Source: Actinomadura terrae (GTDB taxonomy: Bacteria; Actinomycetota; Actinomycetes; Streptosporangiales; Streptosporangiaceae). From it: 64,000 nucleotides of DNA. This document shows, one piece after another, positions 24,444 to 32,844 of the stretch. How positions within the stretch are numbered: position 1 is the stretch's first letter; the number at the start of each line of letters is the position of its first letter. The notes below the pieces were generated by a model, which was not told the DNA's origin, made no database searches, and saw only the letters and a list, made by a program, of their open reading frames with translations. The DNA lies in the NCBI RefSeq assembly GCF_022751215.1, contig NZ_JAICDG010000005.1:594969-658968 (forward strand), read 5' to 3'. A program made the translations under genes and the position numbers.

Positions 24444-26289
24444 CGCGCATGGCTGCAAGATCGCCATCCGCCCCACCACCATCCCCCGCGATCGCCACAT
24501 GCGCGGCCCGCAACCGCATGTCCGCCATCTCAGGCGTAATCGTGACCTGAACGTCCACCCGGTTGCCCTCCTGGTCGTGACGCATCTGAACCGCGAAGGC
24601 GTCCAACAGACGCCGCAGCACCGCTTCGGGCAGCAGCTCAAGGTCGACCGTCCCCGTCGGGCACTGCTCCAGCAGCTCGGGACAGGGCGCCACCGGAGTC
24701 GCCTCCCGAAGTTCGCGCAGTGCGGCCTGCTTGGCCTCCAGGTCCGCGCTGATACGCGTGGTGCGCTCGTTGATGGAATTCACGAACGCAGGCGTAGGCT
24801 CCTCGGCGGCCTCCAACGAGTCCAGGACGCGTTCCTTGCGCCGCTTCAACTCCGCGATCTGCCGCTCGACCGCCACCAGCCGCTCCCGGTGCTCGATGAG
24901 ATGGCTGTCATCAAGCCGGGCGATCATCGCGCGCAGCCGTTCACGACGATGAGGCCCGAACACCTCACGGTTGAAGAACTCGGTCAAGCCCGCCAACAGC
25001 GGTTCCTCACGAACCCAAATACTCGCCGGGTGCCCCTCAGGCCGGTAGGCGCGAGCAGGACGGCAGATGTAGTAGATCCGGCCCCGGCTCTCCTTGCCGA
25101 ACATCCGCCGCCCGCACAACCCGCAGGTCATGTATGAGCGGAGTGCGTAGGAGCGACGCGTATCGCTGTGCGCGGTGTTAGGCCCCGAATTACTGCGTGA
25201 ACCCTGCCGGTCACGAGCAACCCTCTGGGCGTCGGTGAAGACCTCGACGCTCACCAGTGCAGGATGCGTGGGTGCACCGGACCAGATCCACGCCTCAGGC
25301 GGGTTGTTCCGGCCCCCAGCCGAGGTGGTGGCCTTGCGGTTCCACACCATGTAGCCGGTGTACTTGGGATTGGTCAGCACCTCCCGGACCGAAGAGTACG
25401 TCCACTTGCCCACACTGCGATGCTTCGCGGTAGCGACAGGCGGCAGGTACTGCTTCAGATCAACGTTGAGACGATCAGCGATGGCCTGGTAACCGAGACG
25501 CTCACTGACGCGGATCTCGAAAATGACCTGCACGACAGGGCCGCGCACCGGGTCAGGAGCCAAAACATGCTTGGTGGCGCCTTGCTCGCGGCGAGCGATG
25601 ACCGGGTGCGGAACCTTCTGCGGCAGATACCCGTACGGAGGCCGTCCGACATTGAAGCCCTGTTCGGTGTGGACTTCGAACCCGCCCCAGGCTTTCTCCA
25701 GCATCTCCAGGACGTACCACTCGGCCACACCCTGCTTCACGCGTCGCGTGAGCACCTGGGAAGAGCGCTTCCCATTGAGGGCGATCGGTTCGTCGGACGC
25801 CCACAAAGGGATACCGAGCTTCTCCAGGGTGTTCTCGATCTGCGTCCCGACATAGGTCCGGCGCGCGATCCGGTCGACTGACTCGCAGATCACCGCGTCG
25901 AACCGCCGCTCGGGCTGGGCAGCTTCCAGCAGCAGGTCCTGAATACCGCCGTCGCGCGGAACGGGGATGTTGAACCGTTCGTGTCCGCGTCCGAACCCGC
26001 GAGCGGCGAGGTCCTTGCGCCCGGACTCGATGTCGTAGAAGTGCGCGACGATCACGGCGCGTCCCGGAAGGGCCGTGTGCAGGGCGTTCTGGCAGTTGGC
26101 GAGCTGACGCGGAAGCGACAGCGTCGGATCCTGTTTGTCCTCGGTCGAGGTCCGGCCCGCGAACGCCACCTTGAGCGGGCCGTCCAACCGGAATCCTCCA
26201 CCGGGTCCCGTCAGACCTGCGGATCGGCTGCTGTGGGTTCCTCGCGTGAAGACGTCGAGCGGGATCGGGCTGCGTGTCTGATCCACCAT
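24403..26289 (-). CDS. Large serine recombinase (integrase)
   Basis: The protein has 628 residues. The catalytic Ser is S48 in the GRTSTED motif, with downstream resolvase motifs (SLPRQLANCQ, ICESVDRIARRTYVG). A recombinase domain and a zinc-ribbon with CGLCGRRM and YYICRP follow, then a coiled-coil (about 480-540), all typical of large serine integrases. It catalyses site-specific integration of the element. Its 3' end overlaps the tRNA, which serine integrases do less often than tyrosine integrases. The upstream 70-aa gene overlaps its start by about 79 bases, so a somewhat later start is possible. Confidence 0.9.
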   Translation of the reverse strand: MVDQTRSPIPLDVFTRGTHSSRSAGLTGPGGGFRLDGPLKVAFAGRTSTEDKQDPTLSLPRQLANCQNALHTALPGRAVIVAHFYDIESGRKDLAARGFGRGHERFNIPVPRDGGIQDLLLEAAQPERRFDAVICESVDRIARRTYVGTQIENTLEKLGIPLWASDEPIALNGKRSSQVLTRRVKQGVAEWYVLEMLEKAWGGFEVHTEQGFNVGRPPYGYLPQKVPHPVIARREQGATKHVLAPDPVRGPVVQVIFEIRVSERLGYQAIADRLNVDLKQYLPPVATAKHRSVGKWTYSSVREVLTNPKYTGYMVWNRKATTSAGGRNNPPEAWIWSGAPTHPALVSVEVFTDAQRVARDRQGSRSNSGPNTAHSDTRRSYALRSYMTCGLCGRRMFGKESRGRIYYICRPARAYRPEGHPASIWVREEPLLAGLTEFFNREVFGPHRRERLRAMIARLDDSHLIEHRERLVAVERQIAELKRRKERVLDSLEAAEEPTPAFVNSINERTTRISADLEAKQAALRELREATPVAPCPELLEQCPTGTVDLELLPEAVLRRLLDAFAVQMRHDQEGNRVDVQVTITPEMADMRLRAAHVAIAGDGGGADGDLAAMRVVPPTGFEPALPP

Positions 26290-26423
26290 TGCACTACCTC
26301 CTTGATCGCCAATGCTTGGGCCCGAGAGAGTTGCTTCTGGACCGGCGGAGGAGCATTGACGATCCGCCAGGCGAACTCGGGCACCTCACCCGCTTCTCGG
26401 GTGCGCTTGTCCGGACCGCTCAC
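26211..26423 (-). CDS. Small protein upstream of the recombinase (possible accessory factor)
   Basis: The protein has 70 residues: polar N-terminus, a helical centre (LSRAQALAIKEVVQWWIRHA, residues 32-51) and a basic Ser/Thr tail. The start lies next to the stop of the methyltransferase gene (26420), so it is probably translated with it. I recognise no family. Being directly upstream of an integrase, it could be a recombination directionality factor or merely an element-specific protein. That is a guess from location only. Confidence 0.45.
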   Translation of the reverse strand: MSGPDKRTREAGEVPEFAWRIVNAPPPVQKQLSRAQALAIKEVVQWWIRHAARSRSTSSREEPTAADPQV

Positions 26424-27406
26424 CGGTGCGTTCGTCGCCGGATAGTGGGGACGGTGGCGTAGGCAGGCGGCCGGTCCGGATACGACGGCACACCTCTACC
26501 GTGAAGATCAAGCCCGGCGGCCTCATGCGGTGGAGCCGCCGTTCGGCTTCGGGTCTGGAACACCAGCAGGTCTTCGTGGGCGGTGGCCATGGCGGGGATG
26601 CCGTGTTCGCGGAGGCGGCGGGACTCGATCATTTGGAAGAACGAGGCGCGGGTGACGATCTGTCCGTCGCGGAGCCCGCAGAGCAGGGCGGCGAACCGGT
26701 CGACCAGGACCAGACCGTTGGCTTCGGCGGTGGTGACGACCTGACCTGGCAGGTCGATGAGTTCACCGGCGACGCGGAAGGGGCGGACGGTGACGGCGAT
26801 GACTCCGCTGGGGCAGAGCATGGTGGCGCATCCGGCAAGGATTTGCCCGAAGCCTGCGACGAGTTCTGGGGTCGGACGGTGGGCGAGGTTGCGGCGGTCG
26901 GTGGAGTAGCGGTTGTGGGACTTGTCGATCCCCGCGCCGCCGTTGTCCCTGCCGGTGCGTACCTGCCCGTGAGTGGCCGTCCCGTAGGGAGGAGAGGTCA
27001 GGACGAGCGCGGCGGTGCCGGCGAGGTCGCCGAGCGTGGCGGCGATGTTGCGGGCGTCGCCGTGGAGGACTTGGCCGGCGCTGGTGGCTCCTTGGGTGCG
27101 GGCGTGCCGGAGGTTGTCGGCGGCCATGCGTGCGAAGTGGGCCTCGTACTCCATCCCGAGAGCGGGGCGTCCCTGGTGGACGGCTTCGACCAGGGTGGTC
27201 CCGATGCCGCACATCGGATCGACCACCAGGTCGTCGGGCTCGGTGTAGGTGGCGATGACCTGGGCGGCGATGGCGGGCAGCATCTTGGCCGGGTGGGTCA
27301 TCGACTCGGGTGTGTAGCGGCCCTTGCGCTGAACGCGTGAGGGCTGCTGGCCGGTGAGCAGGACGGACGCCAGAGCACCGGTTCCGGTGTAGGAGTTCGT
27401 TTTCAT
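26420..27406 (-). CDS. DNA methyltransferase, catalytic member of a paralogous pair
   Basis: The protein has 328 residues. SAM-binding motif I is DPMCGIGTT (63-71) and the catalytic motif IV is TSPPYG (137-142). The SPPY form is typical of N4-cytosine methyltransferases, but N6-adenine activity cannot be excluded. The motif order is I before IV. No restriction endonuclease is adjacent. It overlaps its degenerate paralogue (ATGA) and both lie next to the integrase. A role in protecting the element from host restriction or in marking it is likely. Confidence 0.85.
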   Translation of the reverse strand: MKTNSYTGTGALASVLLTGQQPSRVQRKGRYTPESMTHPAKMLPAIAAQVIATYTEPDDLVVDPMCGIGTTLVEAVHQGRPALGMEYEAHFARMAADNLRHARTQGATSAGQVLHGDARNIAATLGDLAGTAALVLTSPPYGTATHGQVRTGRDNGGAGIDKSHNRYSTDRRNLAHRPTPELVAGFGQILAGCATMLCPSGVIAVTVRPFRVAGELIDLPGQVVTTAEANGLVLVDRFAALLCGLRDGQIVTRASFFQMIESRRLREHGIPAMATAHEDLLVFQTRSRTAAPPHEAAGLDLHGRGVPSYPDRPPAYATVPTIRRRTHR

Positions 27407-28308
27407 CGGTCACCTGCCTGGCCGCTGCTGCCCGGTCGAGTGAGGAGGCAGACGTCGGCGTGCACGCGCGCGGCTGGAGGCAGGGCCCGGGAGCGGATGT
27501 CGCGGAGTTGGCCGAGGCTGGCGGGGCCGGCCTGGATGAGCAGGGTGTCGCCCTCGACGGGGACGCGGACGGCGATGATGTGCTGGCTGTAGCGGAACCC
27601 GGCCTTGCGGGCCTCGCGGATGATCGCTGGAGCGGGGTCGATGAAGTGGCCGTTGTGGTGTCTGGCGGTGGTCACGATGGCCAGGTGACCTCCCGGGCGC
27701 AGGACCCGGTAGGCGGCCGACAGGAACGGCTGGGCGCGAAAGACACCGTTGCTCAGGACGTCCGACAGGCACGCTGAGCACGCGTCCCAAGCGCGCCCCG
27801 GCTTGAACTCGGCGGTGCGGTTTCCGGTGGTGGGCGGGGCCGCGATCACCAGGGCGACCTGCCCGCAGTGGTCGGCGATACCGCGGTGCATCTGGTCGGC
27901 GCGGCAGGGCCGCATCGCGATCCGACCGAGGTGTTCATGCGGCAGGTGCGCCCGCAGCCGCGCGCCGATGTGCCGGGCCAGCGGGAAATGCGGGACGCAG
28001 CCGATAGCGCGGCGGTCGAGCTCGGCCGCAACGCGCAGGGTGGCGGAGTTGGTCGTAAACGCGTCCGCGACCACGTCGTGTTCACCGGTCGTGGTAGTGA
28101 TCAGATGCCGCGCGAGACCGGAGCTGATCATGCTCAGGTGCCGTTCGCAGGTTCGGGCGCGCGGTACCCGCTGAGTGGAGCCGTGGCGGGGCGGCGAGGG
28201 CTGGGCGGGCTCGTCGGCGGAGTCGTCGGGGCAGAGCCAGACGCTCAGCGGCAAGAGGTGCCGCGCGCCGCTGGCCGGGGTCGGGTTCTGCTTGTTGGTG
28301 CTGGTCAT
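27403..28308 (-). CDS. Degenerate methyltransferase paralogue, probable partner subunit
   Basis: The protein has about 301 residues. It aligns along its length with the neighbour, but motif I DPMCGIGTT is replaced by DAFTTNSAT (residues 83-91) and motif IV SPPY by APPT (157-160). Both SAM binding and catalysis should be lost. RVLRPGGHLAIVTT keeps the late methyltransferase fold. ATG 28308 is chosen as the first start after the non-conserved upstream stretch. A start further upstream, up to 28602, is open. It probably forms a heterodimer with the catalytic protein. Confidence 0.65.
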   Translation of the reverse strand: MTSTNKQNPTPASGARHLLPLSVWLCPDDSADEPAQPSPPRHGSTQRVPRARTCERHLSMISSGLARHLITTTTGEHDVVADAFTTNSATLRVAAELDRRAIGCVPHFPLARHIGARLRAHLPHEHLGRIAMRPCRADQMHRGIADHCGQVALVIAAPPTTGNRTAEFKPGRAWDACSACLSDVLSNGVFRAQPFLSAAYRVLRPGGHLAIVTTARHHNGHFIDPAPAIIREARKAGFRYSQHIIAVRVPVEGDTLLIQAGPASLGQLRDIRSRALPPAARVHADVCLLTRPGSSGQAGDR

Positions 28309-28717
28309 GTCGGGTGACCCGTGATGGTCGCCCGGTCCCCTGTCACCAAGTAACTGGACGGCGAGCTCGCTGGTCTTGGACAGGTACGGCGCGAATTCCC
28401 GGTCTGCTGTCGGTGACCGCGGGGCCGTTGACCCCGACGGATGGAGTGCTGCGAAGGGCTCGTCGCACCCGAACCGCACCAGTACTTCCCAGGGTTTGAT
28501 CTTTCTTGGCGGGCGTTCTCGCGAGCGTGTGTTGGTGCTGGTCAGCGGCGTTCTTGACACCTGTTTGCGCTTGACCTCCGGCGGCCGACGACGTGTGCAC
28601 ACGAGCAGTAGGGCGCGTTAGCGCTGGTCACGGCGATTATGTGCAGATCATGAACAGCGCGGGGACGGCAGTGCCCACCGAGCATCTGTTCATGATCTGT
28701 GTACGGGCTCTGCCGAG
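28309..28717. promoter_or_regulatory. Divergent control region between methyltransferase pair and sigma-like gene
   Basis: About 400 bases without a convincing gene if the methyltransferase partner starts at 28308. The main feature is the inverted repeat at 28644-28699. On the minus strand a CATAAT sequence (around 28634-28639) overlaps the edge of one repeat arm and could be a -10 box. The region probably holds both promoters. Confidence 0.5.
28644..28699. promoter_or_regulatory. Perfect 14-bp inverted-repeat operator
   Basis: Arm 1 CAGATCATGAACAG is at 28644-28657 and its exact reverse complement CTGTTCATGATCTG is at 28686-28699, separated by 28 bases. The second arm ends 18 bases before the ATG of the sigma-like gene. 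Perfect arms at this spacing in a divergent intergenic region suggest binding of a dimeric or tetrameric repressor to two half sites. The regulator is unknown. Confidence 0.65.
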
Positions 28718-29590
28718 ATGTCGGTGACCGATTCACCGACCGACCTCTCGGGGGTTGCCTTGAACGCCATCACCACCATTCGCCCGGCCGACCACCGCGA
28801 CCGGCCCACCAGCGGCGTTGACGCCGAACCCGGCCACGTGCTGGACGTCGCGGAGACGACGTTCGACCTGCTGACGCGCGGCCCGGCCCCACTGTCGCTG
28901 GACGGCGCGGCACTCGGGCACGGCCTGCCCACCCGCACGATCGCACTGGACGAGCTCCGGGCGATCATGCTTCACCCGTCCACCGGACACGACGCCCGCG
29001 ACGCCGTGTGGAGGGAGCTGGCGCAACGCGCCCGCCGCGAAGGCGCGCCTTGGGTCATGGGATGCGTCGGGATCGCGCTGCCCGGCCTCAAGGCAATCGT
29101 GCGGGATCGGCTACGCCACCTGCACGGCGAGCCGAGAGTCGATACCTCGCAGGTGGCCGGCGACCTGCTTTCGGCATTCCACGAGGCACTGCACCGGATC
29201 GACCTGGACCGACCCCGCATCGCGCAGCGGTTGCTGTGGCGGTCTGCCAAGTCCGTCCAGCGCGCCTACCGGTGGCATGCACGAGTGATCCCGGTGGACC
29301 CCTGCGCGCTGGCAGAGATCGAGCACGCAGCCACCCCGCCAGACGACCACGTGGATCTCCTTCTTGACTCGGCCGTCCGGCAAGGCGTCGTCAGTGCGAC
29401 CGACGCCGAGATCATCATCATGACCCGGCTGGAGGGCATGGACACGGGCAGGCTCGCCGAGCTGCTCGACATGACCTATGAGGCGTTGATGAAGCGCCGC
29501 AGCCGTGCTGAGAAGCGTCTGGTCGCCGCGATGCGCGACGGGGGGCTGCGCGACGACTTCGCCTCGCTGATGTCCAGGCCCGGGGTGTGA
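28718..29590 (+). CDS. Sigma-factor-like regulator
   Basis: The protein has 290 residues. The C-terminal region (about 222-275: TDAEIIIMTRLEGMDTGRLAELL then YEALMKRRSRAEKRL) has the form of a sigma-70 region 4 helix-turn-helix. The N-terminal and middle parts are helical with no clear region 2. This type is regular in actinomycete conjugative elements, where it is often called sigma-like protein. It is next to the operator and immediately before the transfer operon, so it likely controls transfer or element genes. Confidence 0.65.
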   Translation: MSVTDSPTDLSGVALNAITTIRPADHRDRPTSGVDAEPGHVLDVAETTFDLLTRGPAPLSLDGAALGHGLPTRTIALDELRAIMLHPSTGHDARDAVWRELAQRARREGAPWVMGCVGIALPGLKAIVRDRLRHLHGEPRVDTSQVAGDLLSAFHEALHRIDLDRPRIAQRLLWRSAKSVQRAYRWHARVIPVDPCALAEIEHAATPPDDHVDLLLDSAVRQGVVSATDAEIIIMTRLEGMDTGRLAELLDMTYEALMKRRSRAEKRLVAAMRDGGLRDDFASLMSRPGV

Positions 29591-29624
29591 GTCGTCCAGT
29601 TACTCAGTGAGAGCAACCCGGGGC

Positions 29625-29729
29625 TGAAGACGGGACCGGGCCGGATGATCACCCGGTCCCCACCCGTCCGACCATCCGCCGAGTGCCCTTTCCGAAGGAG
29701 GACACCCGCAAGGCCCGGCCCCGTCTTCA
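29625..29729 (+). promoter_or_regulatory. Leader with two mutually exclusive hairpins before the transfer operon
   Basis: Hairpin A is a perfect 9-bp stem GGGACCGGG (29632-29640) / CCCGGTCCC (29652-29660) with an 11-nt loop. Hairpin B pairs 29625-29642 with 29712-29729 (18 bp, one mismatch) and uses the same 5' arm, so the two cannot form together. The region 29591-29783 has no gene. It could be an attenuator, or hairpin A may simply terminate the sigma-like transcript. Confidence 0.5.
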
Positions 29730-29783
29730 CCCCGTGGTTTCTCCTCTTCACCGGTCAGTCATCGCTGTTATGCCGCTCACTCC

Positions 29784-30209
29784 ATGCTTGGAGGGCAATT
29801 GAGTGCTAGTCCGTCGTCCAACCTTCTTCCGTTCCTCCGGCACAAGGTGAGCCGGAGACGCCTCGTCGCCGCGGTTGCGCTGTTGTGTGCAGGGGTCTTG
29901 GTGAGTGGCCTGGTGATCGGCGCGACGCTGGTCTCGGTCGCCGACGCGCACACCCTCTCCGGCGTCCTGGCAGCCGACAACCGGCTTGAGCAGGTCATCA
30001 CCAAACTGCGCAACGTCATCGTCGGTCTGCTGGTGGCGCTGGCCACGCTATTCGCCACGATCGGCGGGGTTCGTTACCTGCTCGCCGGTGGCGACCCCGG
30101 CGAGGCCGAAGCGGGCAAGCGCACCCTTCGCAATGCCGCGATCGGCTACGGAATCGCGGCACTCGCCCCCGCCCTGGTTCAGATCCTCCAGTACATCGTC
30201 GGGTCCTGA
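29784..30209 (+). CDS. Conjugative pilin-like protein (VirB2/TrbC-type)
   Basis: The protein has 141 residues: basic N-terminus, a hydrophobic helix (about 27-50) and a second hydrophobic pair around VGLLVALATLFATIGGVRYLL and IGYGIAALAPALV. The intervening sequence GGDPGEAEAGKRTLRNA is characteristic of actinobacterial type IV secretion pilins. TTG 29799, six codons in, lies just after GGAGGG and may be the true start. It is the first gene of the transfer operon and its product is expected at the cell envelope. Confidence 0.8.
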   Translation: MLGGQLSASPSSNLLPFLRHKVSRRRLVAAVALLCAGVLVSGLVIGATLVSVADAHTLSGVLAADNRLEQVITKLRNVIVGLLVALATLFATIGGVRYLLAGGDPGEAEAGKRTLRNAAIGYGIAALAPALVQILQYIVGS

Positions 30210-30211
30210 TC

Positions 30212-31843
30212 GTGCGCGTTCGGATTCCACGGCTCTGGCGAAGGCCAGCCATCGCCGCGGTGCTCTTGGCCGGATTCTGCGCGATAGCTCTCGCCTCGCA
30301 CACCACGGCCGAGGCGCATCCGAACACGGTGTCCGCAAGCGCCATCTCAGCAGCCCGACCTGCCGCTGCGCCCTCCGACCCGCCTGATCCTGAGGACGAT
30401 GGCGTCTCCAAAGACGACCCAGCCAGTGGAGACAAGGAGAAGGGCTGTTCCTGGATTGACCTCGCCTGTCGAACCGCGCAGGCGATCACCGGCTGGTTCC
30501 AGTCGCTGGCCCGCAGCGCCCTCAAGCCGACACTGGGCTTTCTAGCCGACACCCAACTGGCCACCCCCGAGATCGGCTCGCCCTCGATGAAACAGGCCGA
30601 ACAGGTGTGGGCGACCTCACGGACCATCGCCAACACGTGCTTCATTTTGATGGTGATGATCGCCGGAGTCCTACTCATGTGCGGTCAGACGATTACCGGA
30701 GCGTCCGCGCCCGGACCGGCGATCGTACGCCTGGTCGTCGCATTCGTTGCAATGAACACCAGCCTCATTCTAATCAGTTACGGTATCCAGTTTGCCAATG
30801 GGCTGGCTCGGGCAATGTTCCTGACCGGCGCTGACCAGATCAACCCGGATGACGTGGGAAAGCTACTCGCGGATGGCGTGGAAGCGTCCATGGTCACCCA
30901 GGGCCCCTTCTACGTCATGCTCATGCTGGTAGTCGTCATATTGGCCTGCATCCTGGCCTTCATCTACGTGATGCGACTGGCGATCATCATGGTTCTCATC
31001 GGCATCGCACCGATCGCAATCATGTTCCACGCTCTTCCCCTCACCGAGGGGCTGGCCCGGCTGTGGTTGCGTGGAATCACCGGCGCACTGGCGATTCAGG
31101 TCTGTCAATCCTTCGTGTTCATCACCGCTCTACGGCTGCTGTCCCAGAACGGCGAGCACATGCCGTCTTTCATCGTCCTCACCAACCAGACGGAGCTGGT
31201 CAACCTACTGCTGGTGATCGCCCTGCTGTACACCCTGACCTGCATTCCGCGTTGGGTCGCGCGCACCGTCTGGCAACCAGCTCAGCCGCGCATGCTCGGC
31301 CAGCTCGTCCGGTCGTTCATCATCTACAAAGGCGTCGGAGCCGCGTTCGGTGTCGCCAGCAAGGCGATACGTGGCGGTCAGGGGGCTCGCGCCGCCACCT
31401 CCGCTGCTCGGCGCGGCCCTCCCCGACCTGGTGGTGGCGGACCACGCTGGCACAGAGGCCCGTCGGGCGGTCCGGCTGGCGGGCCCGCCGGTGGGCCAGC
31501 ACCGCGTCCCGGTCGCGGCCCCACAAACGGCCCCCGGTGCGACGGTCGGCGCGGTCCTGACCGGCGGCGCCAGCCGCCCCGCCCCGGCTCCCGCAACGGC
31601 CCACGCATGGCCGGACATCCCCGATCCGGGCAGGGCGCGGCCCCCTGGACGATGCCGCACCGACCCCACGTTCCGCCCGTTCCTGGTCGGACGGGCGCAG
31701 GCGGCCCTGCCCGACCTCACCCACGCATACCGACGCAGCCACCATCGCGCCCGTACGCGCGTGCCGAACGTCCACGCCGTCCAGTACCGCGCGGGTTCAT
31801 GCGGCTTGATCCGCCCCGCCGCCATGGCAGGAGAAACCATTGA
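30212..31843 (+). CDS. VirB6/TrbL-like membrane protein of the transfer channel
   Basis: The protein has 543 residues. GTG 30212 follows the pilin stop by two bases. A signal-like helix is followed by an Asp/Ser/Glu-rich segment. Then six or so membrane helices occupy residues about 140-375 (for example FILMVMIAGVLLM, YVMLMLVVVILACILAFIYVM, LLLVIALLYTLTCIP). A low-complexity Gly/Pro/Arg tail (about 395-543) is probably cytoplasmic. This is the layout of VirB6/TrbL channel proteins. The stop overlaps the start of the next gene. Confidence 0.8.
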   Translation: MRVRIPRLWRRPAIAAVLLAGFCAIALASHTTAEAHPNTVSASAISAARPAAAPSDPPDPEDDGVSKDDPASGDKEKGCSWIDLACRTAQAITGWFQSLARSALKPTLGFLADTQLATPEIGSPSMKQAEQVWATSRTIANTCFILMVMIAGVLLMCGQTITGASAPGPAIVRLVVAFVAMNTSLILISYGIQFANGLARAMFLTGADQINPDDVGKLLADGVEASMVTQGPFYVMLMLVVVILACILAFIYVMRLAIIMVLIGIAPIAIMFHALPLTEGLARLWLRGITGALAIQVCQSFVFITALRLLSQNGEHMPSFIVLTNQTELVNLLLVIALLYTLTCIPRWVARTVWQPAQPRMLGQLVRSFIIYKGVGAAFGVASKAIRGGQGARAATSAARRGPPRPGGGGPRWHRGPSGGPAGGPAGGPAPRPGRGPTNGPRCDGRRGPDRRRQPPRPGSRNGPRMAGHPRSGQGAAPWTMPHRPHVPPVPGRTGAGGPARPHPRIPTQPPSRPYARAERPRRPVPRGFMRLDPPRRHGRRNH

Positions 31844-32805
31844 ACGACGATCACGAGCCGCTGTTGGCGCGCATTCCGTCCGACGTGGAGCAGCCAGACA
31901 AGATCATGTACGGGCTCACCACCCGCCAGCTCATCATCCTCGGCACGACCGCCCTGATCACGGCGTCCATGTTCGTCACCATCTCGCCGCTTCTACCGAT
32001 CGCGATCACGGCGGGGCTGTGCTTCCCGGTGATCGCGGCCGGGTGCGCGATGGCCCTCGGTCGCCGGGACGGCATGGGCCTGGACCGGTTCGTCCTCGCC
32101 GCCATCGACCACCTTCGCCGACGGCGCACCCTGGTCGCCGCGCCCGAAGGGATTCCGGAGGCACCCGCGTGGTGCAAGGTCCGAGGCCGGTTGCCAGGTG
32201 CATTGCGGTTCCCTGTCCGCGCCGTCCGCCAAGACGGCATCGTGGACCTCGGCGGCGAAGGGACAGCGGCTCTCGTCCGGGCGGGCACCATCTCGTTCGG
32301 CCTGCGGACGGCAGCCGAGCAGGCCGCGCTGGTCGGCTTCTTCGGCCGGTGGCTCAACTCGCTTGAGGCCCCGGTGCAGATCCTCATCCGGGCCCGTCCC
32401 GTGGATCTGTCCGACCTTGCCTCACGGGTGGCCGAGGCCGCGCCCGATCTCCCGCATCCGGCACTGCGACAGGCGGCCGAGGATCACGCGGCCTATCTCG
32501 ACGAACTTGGCGACTCCCGAACCCTGCTGGTCAGGGAGGTGCTCATCGTCCTACGCGACCAGCCCGCCCCAGGGTCGGGACGCAGGACACGGGCGCGCGA
32601 CGCGAGTGCTGTCATCGTCGCCCGGCGAGCCACCGAGACCGTCCGCGCGCTGAGCGGCTTCGGTGTCATGGCCGAGTTTCTGGACGCCGACGCCTGCGTC
32701 CAGGTGCTGTCGGACACGTTCGCCCCGGGCTACGAGCGGCCCGCGCCACCCGCTGACCTCGACCAGCCCATCACCGCCAGCACCAGCGAAGGAGCCTCGC
32801 TATGA
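31840..32805 (+). CDS. PrgI-family (VirB3-like) transfer protein
   Basis: The protein has 321 residues. It starts with TTG 31840, overlapping the preceding stop. The N-terminal YGLTTRQLIILGTTALITAS and a second hydrophobic helix match the PrgI/VirB3-like double-helix module. The soluble part (residues 80-320) is shared with actinobacterial homologues of the SCO6880 kind. It is expected in the inner-membrane part of the secretion complex next to VirB4, which is the next gene. Confidence 0.78.
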   Translation: MNDDHEPLLARIPSDVEQPDKIMYGLTTRQLIILGTTALITASMFVTISPLLPIAITAGLCFPVIAAGCAMALGRRDGMGLDRFVLAAIDHLRRRRTLVAAPEGIPEAPAWCKVRGRLPGALRFPVRAVRQDGIVDLGGEGTAALVRAGTISFGLRTAAEQAALVGFFGRWLNSLEAPVQILIRARPVDLSDLASRVAEAAPDLPHPALRQAAEDHAAYLDELGDSRTLLVREVLIVLRDQPAPGSGRRTRARDASAVIVARRATETVRALSGFGVMAEFLDADACVQVLSDTFAPGYERPAPPADLDQPITASTSEGASL

Positions 32806-32844
32806 CCCACCCTCATCGAACCCAGAAATCTAGGTGGTGATCCG

